Source: Mnemiopsis leidyi (taxonomy: Eukaryota > Ctenophora > Tentaculata > Lobata > Bolinopsidae). From it: 26,815 nt of DNA. Below the pieces are notes generated by a model. That model did no database searches, was not told the DNA's origin, and was given only the letters and a program-made list of their open reading frames with translations. The DNA lies in assembly GCA_000226015.1 (NCBI GenBank), contig JH153464.1, forward strand, positions 224,841-251,655, given 5' to 3'. The position numbers and the translations under genes are program-made. Positions 20,301-26,815 of this stretch are shown here, piece after piece; position 1 is the stretch's first letter, and each line of letters opens with the position of its first letter.

Positions 20301-23300
20301 AACTTCCTACCCTCCTTTATCTCACTGATATATGTTGACTTGTCTGCTGGTACTGGTATCCACTCACTGTAAGTCGTCCCTGCGTTTTTAGCTCGTCATA
20401 TGGTCAGTCAATACGCAATTAACTAAAAACGTTCTGGTATACTCAGAAAGCGCATGGCTATCTTGATCTAACAACGTTTCTAACTTCCTCAATTATTGAT
20501 GTCGATAGAGAAAGTTATTTTGTATCTCGTGACAGCGATTGACCAATGAGAAGTCAGGTACGGCCAATCAATATCATACAATGCCATCACGTGATATAAG
20601 CCACTAGGTAGTTGTTACCCCTCCCCAAAATACCTTCTATAAGATATAGCGATTGTTTAATTTTAACTTCTAAATTAACTTACCCTCAATATAGCTCGGC
20701 AAGCTCACCAACAGTACCGTTAAAATCATCACAGATACTCGTATCTTTAACATAGCTACATAAATATTTAGAGAAATTTTGAATTATTTTTGGAGTAACA
20801 ATTTTAAAGCAAATTCGAGACAACTAACCCATTGAAAAACTCGTTCTATCTATGTGAGCTACACTATATTTCCCAATAACGCAGAAATTCACTAGCCCAC
20901 ACGTTTCCTAGAGAAAACCTGGAGTAACCTAGAAGACAATCATTGTAAATTGTTGTTACTGATTACATGCTCGCTGCGACACAAAGGTATCAATCATGGA
21001 ACAGCTAAGCGAGGTCTGAGCTGAGTCTGTAAGAAACAAGAGAGTTTGATAAGAGTACCGGAAATAAGAACGTTCTCTTAAGCCAGCTAATTTAGCAAAA
21101 ATGCAGCTGTCGTTGTTAGCCACGCCTTGTTTATCAGTAGCCTAATGCATTAATACCTGCCACTGCAAGTGTTTACAGTTGTTAACTTTAAAGGTATCAA
21201 AACTAAGATGAGTGGCAGTGAGACCGCCAACGAGTAGTTTTTATTTTTAAGAATTAAGTTGGAGCCAATAGAAGAAAATTGCACCATGCCAGTTTATAGT
21301 TGCCACCTGCCCTCCCTCATATAGGGACCCATAAGAATTCTAATTAAAATTATACTCACGTGCCGCAACTTTAGTGTTTAAGTTTGACATAGACTTAGTC
21401 AGAAATCAGGTGTCTACAAAAAGATAATTTTTGGGCAAGGAGTGCACTGGGCAGATTTATTTTAGGACCGATAACAGCGATTGACCTGTCAGCGTAGGTA
21501 AAAATATACAATTTTATATGACAGGTAAGTAGAAATGCTGTAACTGTAAGTTCTGGGTCTGGTAAATGTTTGATGCAGTTTGAACATTAAAGTTACCTCC
21601 CCCTTAGTTATTTGTCTCACGTTGTGACCCCCCTCCGAAGGGAGGGGGGGGGGGGGCGTGGCCGCGCTGCGCGCGGCAGCGGGGCTATGCAACGTGTAGC
21701 AATCAGTTATCACGTTACCTTCAGTTATCACGTTACCTTCAGTTATCACGTTACCTTCAGTTATCACGTTACCTTCAGTTATCACGTTACCTTCAGTTAT
21801 CACGTTACCTCCCCCTCAGTTATCTACATTCCTGCGCTCCAAGCATCACACACGGACACCTGAACTGTGACAGTATATACATCCACCATGACGGTATCAT
21901 CAAAGTGGGATCTGTAGCACCCAACATCATCAAGGACTTTCTCTCTTCTCTTCTTGAGGACAAAGATTTTGGTAAGCTTAAGATTAAAATTCGGGATTAC
22001 AATGTAGTTTAGAAAATCTCAGTGGATGAACTTTGAGTGATGGAATTGGACTAAATATATTTTTCTGGTTAGTGTAAGTCTCCTCATTTAACATTACAAT
22101 GTTTCCCATCAGACGAGAAAGCGTGCTACAAAACTCCCAACTCGAAAGACATCTCTGATTTTGGTAACTGTTTGCTTGAGATTTTCGCAACTGGGGTGGA
22201 GGAGGCGGATATGAAGAACGTGGCTCAGATAAGCTATGAAAACGACGTATATACTACAACCCAGCTTTTCTTTGTTGCTTTTGTTAAATTTCTTTATACG
22301 TATGTTTATGTTTCAAACATTGACAAAGTATCACAGCTTTAAACAGTTTGTGATTTGGAATATCTCACAGAAAAAGAAGAAAAACCGACGAGATCTCACT
22401 GAAGAAGAACGAAGACTGGTGTTAGAAACGTGCGGGGAAAGCAAGAGAAACTTTCTGAAAGAGTGTTTCAGCAACAGTGCCCCTGTGGGTCAGCTCATCA
22501 ACCATACTATCTTCATTGAGGTAACAATCATGTGCTCATCAACCATACTATCTTCATTGAGGTAACAATCATGTGCTTATCAACCATACTATCTTCATTG
22601 AGGTAACAATCATGTGCTTATCAACCATACTATCTTCATTGAGGTAACAATCATGTGCTTATCAACCATACTATCTTCATTGAGGTAACAATCATGTGCT
22701 TATCAACCATACTATCTTCATAAGCTGCCTTTTTTAGATTTTACTTTCGATAAAAAAAGATATGTGCAAGCTGTGTCATTAAGTCTCAGATTGCAAACAT
22801 CTTTTCCATCCAAAGGAGCAACCGAAATTACCAATCTAATTCATCAAGATGATAAAACCGGTTTAACCGATCTGTCCAGGTACTGCCTCCTATAGCAAAC
22901 TACGTCATTTTTTACAGAATGTAAGGCTCTGTAATTGCTAGAAACACGTATCTAGACGCACGACAGGATTAACAGGTTAATCCTGTTTTCTCTGCACACA
23001 ACGTTCACGTCCGTGTTCTCAACAAATGCGCTGTATTTGTAGTGTTGAAATAGTTTAACCGTTCAGGTGCCGCCTCTACGAGTTATGGCGTACTACGCCA
23101 TGTACAACTGGCTGGGGGACAGTCTCAACAAAGCGATAGACCCCAAGCACAGAGAGCAAGGCGACAGCAAGATCGTGATTGTAGATGACGTGCCCAAGAA
23201 ACTGGAAACATCACCCCTCGATATCGAGAAACTCTCTTCGGATGTGGAGTTAGTAGAGCTACTTGAATAATTGTGGGATCGAATAGTGAATTAAATATGA

Positions 23301-24714
23301 TTGTTTAGTTATAGTTTGTTTCGTATGTTGCCATGACGACTTACATTGTTTGAACATTTCAGAAGCGGCATGTTCCCCTTGTGCGGTATTAAAATTCTCA
23401 CTCAAACTGCCAAGGAAAGATCACCAACTGAAAATGAGACTGAAGCTACAATATCAAAAGCGGAGGAGCGCCTTGTAAGTATTTTGAATAAGGGCCTTTT
23501 TCTCTTCTTGTCGACTGAGTTTTTAATTCGACGTAAATTCGGCGCTGTGGCAATGTATAGGTAGTAGGTACTTACAATTATAAGATATTTTGAAATTAAA
23601 TCTACTCTGCCTTTACTTCAGATTCTAAAGATAAACGGGAAGATAGTTTGCAAAGGTAACGATCCTGATAAAGCCAATGTAAGTAAAAATACTTATGTTT
23701 TAGCTACAAACACATTGGTAGTTTTTTGTAAAAAAACTGTAATTTCCCCAACTTATGGAATTTTAGATAATAACTTTCCTTGTTAGATTTGCTAAAAATT
23801 CAACGACTTACTTAATTACTTACTAACTTATGTTTCAATTTAATTAAAATATACTTATTTCAGTTATCTCTGGAATTCACAATGTCTGATCACATGGTGC
23901 GGAAGCTAGATACAGAAATATCGCTTAAAGGTAAACTTCAAGTATATTCTGAGTTAGATTTTGTGTTTATGTTAGTGTTAGTGTTCATGTTCATGTTCAT
24001 GTAAGTATTATTGTTATTGTTATTGTTATTGTTATTGTTATTGTTATTGTTATTGTTATTGTTATTGTTATTGTTATTTTTATTGTTAGCGTAAGTGCTA
24101 GTCTTATTGTGGTTGTTAGTGTTATTGTTATTGTTATTGTTATTGTTATTGTTATTGTTATCTGTTATTGTTATTGTTTCTGTAATTGTTAGCGCAAGTG
24201 CTAGTGTTATTGTTATTGTTAGTGTTATTGTTATTGTTAGTGTTAGTGTATCTGTTAGTGTTAGTGCTAGTGTTAGTGTGGTTGTTAGTGTTATTGTAGG
24301 TGGTAGTGTTAGTGTATCTGTTAGTGTTAGTGTAAGTGTTAGTGTTAGTGTTAGTGTTAGTGTTAGTGTTAGTGTTAGTGTTAGTGTTAGTGTTAGTGTT
24401 AGTGTTAGTGTTAGTGTTAGTGTTAGTGTTTCTGTTAGTGTTAGTGTAAGTGTTAGTGTTAGTGTAAGTGTTAGTGTTCATAACGGTTTTTATTTCACAG
24501 AAGACAATCATTCGAAGCTTACTGACGAGCTGATAGATTACAATCTTCTTAATATAGTGAGTAGCACAGCTCATTAGAATCATTCCTGATTTAAAGCAAA
24601 CTTAATTTCTGTACCATTTCCTTAATTTGGCGATGTTTGTATTTAATTTCTCAATCCATCCAGAAAGACAGAGAAATGGTCATCGAGTCGATACAAGACG
24701 TGCTCTCCTCTTAA
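14322..24714 (+). CDS. NRBP1: NRBP pseudokinase (nuclear receptor-binding protein), complete, 12 coding exons
   Basis: NRBP proteins are WNK-related pseudokinases that act as cytoplasmic adaptors. Exons: 14322-14420, 14645-14977, 15634-15674, 21820-21971, 22113-22246, 22371-22520, 23067-23248, 23363-23474, 23622-23678, 23864-23930, 24501-24556, 24664-24714 (TAA). Total 1,434 nt, 477 residues; human NRBP1 is 535. All phases agree and all introns are GT-AG. The acidic start with SPDGRWFRR matches the human SPCGRW segment. The kinase-like domain (about 46-305) has EEGKEVVWNEIEIS, HVNLIKYSGYW, YITEYTMAGTL and YLHSC. HRD is replaced by HGHLNC (169-174), DFG by GSV (188-190), and the VAIK lysine is absent (VVWNE), so no phosphotransfer is expected. 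The human APE segment is degenerate here. The tail keeps DVESGMFPLCGI, like DVRNGIYPLTAFG, and a final helical region. The start is the first in-frame ATG after a stop at 14250. Orthology to the single invertebrate NRBP (Madm) is likely. Confidence 0.95.
15062..15632. repeat. 22-bp minisatellite filling NRBP intron 2, with an assembly gap
   Basis: About 25 copies of a 22-bp unit built on aacttactgttaacttcctc run head to tail, nearly identical, up to the acceptor of exon 3 (ctgactgttttag at 15621-15633). The last unit grades into the polypyrimidine tract. The copy number is unreliable because of the run of N inside. Confidence 0.97.
15351..15363. other. Assembly gap, 13 N
   Basis: Thirteen N lie inside the 22-bp array. 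The gap length is probably arbitrary and the real array may be longer or shorter. Confidence 0.99.
16016..17200 (-). CDS. Secreted sushi-domain protein A (three exons), nested in an NRBP intron
   Basis: Exon 1 is 17131-17200 (23 codons plus one base, donor gtaagt). Exon 2 is 16543-16977 (acceptor acgcag, donor gtaatg). Exon 3 is 16016-16236 (acceptor ccacag, stop TAG). Introns are phase 1, usual for extracellular modules. The product is 241 residues. Residues 1-20 (MLRIQVSVTMLMLPLVSLPS) resemble a signal peptide. Residues 24-168 form a domain I do not recognise, with WIPVPADKW, FQIRTDKKIDGSNDIRW and LQIWFEGVLEVTWIYED and few cysteines. The last exon is a single sushi/CCP module: CTGLDPAWNNI, PVDTGTELTVTCEDEF and GSDTVTC, ending PACVGL. 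A gtgagt donor at 16053 could splice to an unseen exon. I prefer read-through to the stop because gene B keeps the same 12-codon extension. AATAAA-type signals lie about 100 bp downstream. Role unknown. Confidence 0.8.
16350..16402. repeat. GATA-type microsatellite
   Basis: An imperfect run of gatagatagata/gataaatagatag followed by TA dinucleotides lies in intron 2 of sushi gene A. Confidence 0.85.
17361..17980. mobile_element. hAT-like nonautonomous DNA transposon (620 bp)
   Basis: The left end CAGGGGCGTAGCTAGG and the reverse complement of the right end, CAGGGGCGTAGCCAGG, form terminal inverted repeats with one mismatch in 16. The CAGGGGCG start is typical of hAT elements. The 8-bp flanks are cataagac and cacaagat, a possible target-site duplication with two mismatches; 8 bp is the hAT standard. 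There is no transposase ORF inside, so it depends on an element elsewhere. It lies between sushi genes A and B and is absent from the corresponding flank of B. Confidence 0.85.
17981..19004. other. Spacer between the hAT-like element and duplication copy B
   Basis: No gene is seen. The stretch contains a compound inverted repeat at 18548-18616 and a short GA run near 18733-18746. It includes the region downstream of gene B. Confidence 0.5.
18548..18616. repeat. Compound inverted repeat (three-stem fold)
   Basis: Outer arms TTCGAGTCT (18548-18556) and AGACTCGAA (18608-18616) enclose two further hairpins: GTCTTTCA/TGAAAGAC (about 18553-18577) and TCTCGTCAC/GTGACGAGA (18585-18604, 2-base loop). 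All arms pair perfectly, although the first inner stem shares bases with the outer arm. Confidence 0.8.
19005..20765 (-). repeat. Tandem segmental duplication, copy B
   Basis: This is the counterpart of 15710-17210 in the same orientation, about 3.3-3.5 kb away. It covers the downstream flank, all three exons and both introns of gene B. It differs by an insertion of roughly 95 bp at the exon 3 acceptor. Confidence 0.85.
19371..20753 (-). CDS. Secreted sushi-domain protein B (three exons), paralogue of A
   Basis: Exon 1 is 20684-20753 (donor gtaagt), exon 2 is 19939-20379 (acceptor acgcag, donor gtaatg), exon 3 is 19371-19600 (acceptor cctcag, stop TAG), all phase 1. The product is 246 residues. 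The first 20 residues (MLKIRVSVMILTVLLVSLPS) form a more hydrophobic signal peptide than that of A. The middle domain matches A almost throughout (FQIRTDKKIDGSNDIRW, LQIWFEGVLEVTWIYED), with two extra residues and HYRY where A has HYRC. The sushi module keeps its four cysteines (CTGLDPAWNHL, LTLTCEDEF, GSDTVTC, PACVGL). The acceptor used by A is displaced here by an insertion; an upstream cctcag restores the phase and adds DLQQ before the first sushi cysteine. The read-through C-terminus (EYHIDSVKSRA) is shared with A. Both genes look intact. Confidence 0.8.
20766..21589. other. Upstream region of sushi gene B
   Basis: This probably contains the promoter of gene B. I recognise no exon of NRBP and no transposon; the sequence is unremarkable and AT-rich. 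Confidence 0.4.
21590..21612 (+). promoter_or_regulatory. Decoy copy of the NRBP exon 4 splice acceptor
   Basis: gttacctcccccttagttat at this position matches the genuine acceptor region gttacctccccctcagttat (ending at about 21823) at 19 of 20 bases, including the AG and the first exon bases. Splicing here would leave the true exon 4 in the wrong frame. Confidence 0.7.
21628..21656. repeat. C/G-run hairpin
   Basis: CCCCCCTCC (21628-21636) pairs with GGAGGGGGG (21641-21649) across a GAAG loop. The G run continues to 13 G (21644-21656) and is followed by a CpG-rich stretch. It sits between the decoy and true acceptors of NRBP intron 3. Confidence 0.85.
21704..21819 (+). repeat. 18-bp tandem array derived from the exon 4 acceptor
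   Basis: Units of CAGTTATCACGTTACCTT start at 21704, 21722, 21740, 21758, 21776 and 21794; the last runs into the genuine ccccctcag|ttat junction at 21819/21820. Each unit contains a TTCAG|TTAT copy of the acceptor border. Confidence 0.95.
22495..22721 (+). repeat. 41-bp tandem array spanning the NRBP exon 6 splice donor
   Basis: Units begin at 22495, 22536, 22577, 22618, 22659 and 22700 (the last truncated). The first unit contains the last 26 bases of exon 6, encoding the NHTIFIE end, and the donor GAG|gtaaca. The same exon end and donor recur at 22562, 22603, 22644 and 22685. Copies 1-2 have gctcatc where later ones have gcttatc, suggesting growth away from the exon. Confidence 0.97.
23970..24480. 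repeat. Hexanucleotide satellite (TTATTG/TTAGTG) in NRBP intron 10
   Basis: About 500 bp of period-6 sequence occupies most of the intron between exons 10 and 11: GTTCAT units, then (TTATTG)n, a mixed zone, then a nearly pure (TTAGTG)n block. On the plus strand it reads as a Ser-Val repeat ORF and on the minus strand as Asn-Thr, both artefacts of the repeat. It ends about 20 bp before the exon 11 acceptor. Confidence 0.97.
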
Positions 24715-25830
24715 TTTACAGCATACTGAACGTGAAACAGTTTCATATGATTGAAATTGTTAACATATAATTTTTCAAATCATCGGTTCCAAATGAAAGT
24801 CTCCTCGAGATTTTACCGAAGAACTCTGAATTGGGGAATTTTAAGTGTTGCTGCTTTTTAAGTTTTTATACCAGATTTGATCGACTGAATAACTGATAAA
24901 GTATATACGAGTAATAACGATAATCTTTGAAATGGCGATCATATTTTGTTCATTTCTGATTGACAACCGAAGCAATTTTTATGTTTCGTTTTATCTTTTA
25001 ATGTTTTACCATTGTCAGTTTTTCGTATGACCATGAAATATTGATACTTGTTGGGGTTTCCTTTGAATTTTTATCTTTTGAGATAACAAAAGAGTTGACA
25101 GAAAGCATGTAATATCATGTTAAGAAAGGCTGAAATTTTGATTATTGACTTTGAGCCTGTGATTGATAATCTGCCTTTATGTTTATGTTTGTGCCTTTAT
25201 GTTTATATTCATGCCTTTGTTCATTATGTTTATATTCATGGTAGTAATAACTAAGAAAAAGATTGCCAAAAACTTGCCCATGTTGTGTTGAAACAGTTTG
25301 AGTTGTCATGTTAAAGTTAAACTAAGTTTACTACGAAAGTTGTGCTCGAACTAGTAAGGTCAGTTAACATGAGACGAAACTAATGAAAGCTGATACTATA
25401 AGTATCCTCAAGTACCCCCTCAAGTAAGTAAGTACTATATTTTTGGATTAAAGAGTTTTGGATTTTTTCGAATCACCGATCTAGTATTTCTTATTTGTTA
25501 TTAGAATAGGTACATGAAATCGTAGTTATAATAAATAGTTGAATCTTCGAATATGATATCATTTCAGTTTCACAATCTTTCACTTCAACTGCAATTGATA
25601 TTAACTATTTATAAACATTAAAATCAAGTCATGATATCATTCATAAGTAACTAGAAATTTTCCATCCAAATTTTTTAACTGTCTCTAGTTGTAAAGCTGT
25701 TTCTAACTGAAACTCAATGTACTATTGTGAATTAAATGTCCTATTTTCATTTTTCTTTGAAGCGCTAAGTGTCTTAGGTCTTGTATCTGTATTTGTAACC
25801 TCGACAAATCTGTATTTGAAGTTCGATCTA
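24715..25830. other. Downstream region of NRBP
   Basis: This AT-rich DNA after the NRBP stop codon should contain its 3' UTR and polyadenylation site; an AATAAA occurs at about 25530 but is too far away to assign. Short repeats of gcctttatgtttat-type occur near 25175-25245. No further gene is seen. Confidence 0.45.
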
Positions 25831-25945
25831 TAGGGGACGTTCACATATGATGTCATTACCCTGGGGGGGGGGGGTTCAAAATGATGACGATTGATGACGA
25901 GGGGGAAGGGTGGTATGATAATGTCATCGAAAATCGACAATTGTT
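25830..25945. mobile_element. Terminal fragment of a DNA transposon (G-run and TGACGA type)
   Basis: The arrangement aggggacgttcacatatgat, then a run of 11 G, then gatgacgattgatgacgagg, recalls ends of DNA transposons that are abundant in invertebrate genomes. The other end and a target duplication were not found, so this is a fragment and the class is unassigned. Confidence 0.4.
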
Positions 25946-25960
25946 CGGAGATTTTTTTAG

Positions 25961-26008
25961 AATTTCAAAAAGAATTAATATTGATTTTTCATGATTCTTT
26001 TTGAAATT
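25961..26008. repeat. Perfect 15-bp inverted repeat
   Basis: AATTTCAAAAAGAAT (25961-25975) and ATTCTTTTTGAAATT (25994-26008) are exact reverse complements with an 18-base loop. It adjoins the transposon-like fragment and may belong to it. Confidence 0.8.
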
Positions 26009-26213
26009 TTTCAAAAAAGAAGGACAATTTTCAATTGGAATTGAAGTAAGACAATTTGCAAGTTAATTTTCTGTAATATAAGGTAAAATTGAAAATGGTA
26101 TAATCTAACCTGTAAGCGCTAAAGATATGGTCCATTTCTGCCAAGCCACCTACAAGTACATATGTCTCAGTGAAATTTAAGGCTGCTCATGCTTGTACTG
26201 GGAATGTTTGTCG

Positions 26214-26267
26214 TTGTCGCGGTGATACCCGACTCGTTAGAACGTTAGACGGATATAATCTCGTCAA
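26214..26267 (+). repeat. Dispersed repeat, copy d (short)
   Basis: Starts TTGTCGCGGTGATACCCGAC and ends GATATAATCTCGTCAA, like copy b but in the opposite orientation, with the central part missing. Confidence 0.8.
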
Positions 26268-26270
26268 TGT

Positions 26271-26337
26271 TTGTCGCGGTGCAGATACCCGACTCACGCA
26301 GTTTCGTTAGAACGGTAGAAGGATATAATCTCGTCAA
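26271..26337 (+). repeat. Dispersed repeat, copy e
   Basis: Follows copy d after three bases in the same orientation. It has ATACCCGACTCACGCAG followed by TTCGTTAGAACGGTAGA and the same GATATAATCTCGTCAA end. Confidence 0.8.
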
Positions 26338-26354
26338 ATCAAGATGGATTAGTG

Positions 26355-26440
26355 TTGTCGAGGTGTTACCCGACCCGCGCGCGGCTCGCAGTTTTCTGCT
26401 CTCCTCGCGAGAGAACGTTAGACGGATATCATCTCGTCAA
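26355..26440 (+). repeat. Dispersed repeat, copy f
   Basis: Starts TTGTCGAGGTGTTACCCGAC and ends GATATCATCTCGTCAA. It is the same subtype as copy c at 6518-6603. Confidence 0.8.
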
Positions 26441-26815
26441 GATTAGTGAAATTATGAATTACGTCGCTAATTGCTAATCACAGCGCTGGCAAGCGCGACC
26501 GGTTTTTTCTTCTTCCACCAAAAACTTGCCAGCACTGTAATACAAAATTGGTACGATTTGGCAAAAATGGCCATGTTCAGGTGTCTTAAAAACCATGTTA
26601 GAATTGAGATAAAAACTTGAAACTTTGCAAACCTACTAGAAGTTGGCCGAACTAATGGCAAAAAAAATTTGAAGGTCAACAAGTATCGGGAAGGGGGGTT
26701 TCTGGAACCCCCGTTTTCAAACAAATTGTCGTTTTATTATTATTATTATTCATTATCGAGATAATCGCGGATGAAGATAAGCGTTTTTTACAAAAATTCA
26801 CGTGAAATGTCTGCA
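26441..26815. other. Right-end stretch with an imperfect hairpin
   Basis: CAGCGCTGGCAAG (26481-26493) pairs with CTTGCCAGCACTG (26525-26537) with one non-Watson-Crick position. An 85-codon minus-strand frame crosses it but has no family resemblance. Short ATT repeats occur near 26735. Confidence 0.5.

Larger units (their letters stand above)
15675..21819 (+). other. NRBP intron 3 (6,145 bp) hosting two antisense genes
   Basis: This is a phase-2 intron with donor gtaagt at 15675 and acceptor ccccctcag ending at 21819. GA at the end of exon 3 plus T at the start of exon 4 makes the Asp codon before YLHSC. It contains the two sushi genes on the minus strand, their duplicated flanks, an hAT-like element and an 18-bp array at its 3' end. 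Confidence 0.9.

Noticed and set aside
21489..21863. Opposite-strand ORFs with ITEGNV and SYHVTF repeats
   Set aside because: They come from translating the 18-bp array (18 is a multiple of three, so no stops arise). The plus-strand frame differs from the NRBP frame in exon 4.
22236..22565. 109-codon ORF as a stand-alone gene
   Set aside because: Its useful part is NRBP exon 6 (22371-22520); the start lies in intron 5 and the end is intron/array sequence.
24095..24583. Long ORFs encoding Ser-Val repeats (plus strand) and Asn-Thr repeats (minus strand)
   Set aside because: Both are mechanical translations of the period-6 satellite in NRBP intron 10. The plus-strand one merely runs into exon 11.

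Overview
The window is nuclear DNA from an animal. Its genes are split by GT-AG introns, intergenic DNA is AT-rich and full of decayed transposons and tandem repeats, and there is no bacterial-style gene packing. The gene set (major vault protein, a MIF/DDT cytokine-tautomerase, an NRBP pseudokinase, secreted sushi proteins) points to a metazoan. An early-branching invertebrate such as a cnidarian is my best guess, but the sequence does not prove it. Most real exons are too short to show up as long ORFs; I rebuilt them from splice sites, intron phase and alignment from memory to known families.

Layout. (1) 1-2753, minus strand: the first three coding exons of the major vault protein gene MVP, which runs off the left edge. 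(2) 3589-5351, minus strand: a complete three-exon MIF/D-dopachrome tautomerase-family gene of 121 codons. Its intron 1 carries an inverted-repeat element and a tRNA-derived SINE. (3) 5352-7389: GC-rich duplicated blocks and a roughly 80-bp dispersed repeat family that reappears at 26.2-26.4 kb. (4) 7390-10310, minus strand: a decayed LINE-type retrotransposon with recognisable endonuclease, reverse transcriptase and C-terminal remnants, interrupted by unidentified DNA. (5) 10311-14240: no gene I can support. (6) 14322-24714, plus strand: a complete NRBP (nuclear receptor-binding protein) pseudokinase gene of 12 coding exons, encoding 477 residues with every intron phase consistent.

The 6.1-kb intron 3 of NRBP holds, on the opposite strand, two tandemly duplicated three-exon genes (A at 16016-17200, B at 19371-20753). 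Each is predicted to encode a secreted protein: signal peptide, an unrecognised domain of about 140 residues, and one sushi/CCP module. A 620-bp hAT-like nonautonomous element lies between them.

The most unusual signal is that several NRBP introns carry tandem arrays made from, or lying directly against, exon borders. A 41-bp unit copies the 3' end and splice donor of exon 6. An 18-bp unit copies the acceptor of exon 4. A 22-bp array fills intron 2, and a telomere-like hexamer array fills intron 10. I found no CRISPR array, no intact tRNA or rRNA gene and no intact autonomous transposon.
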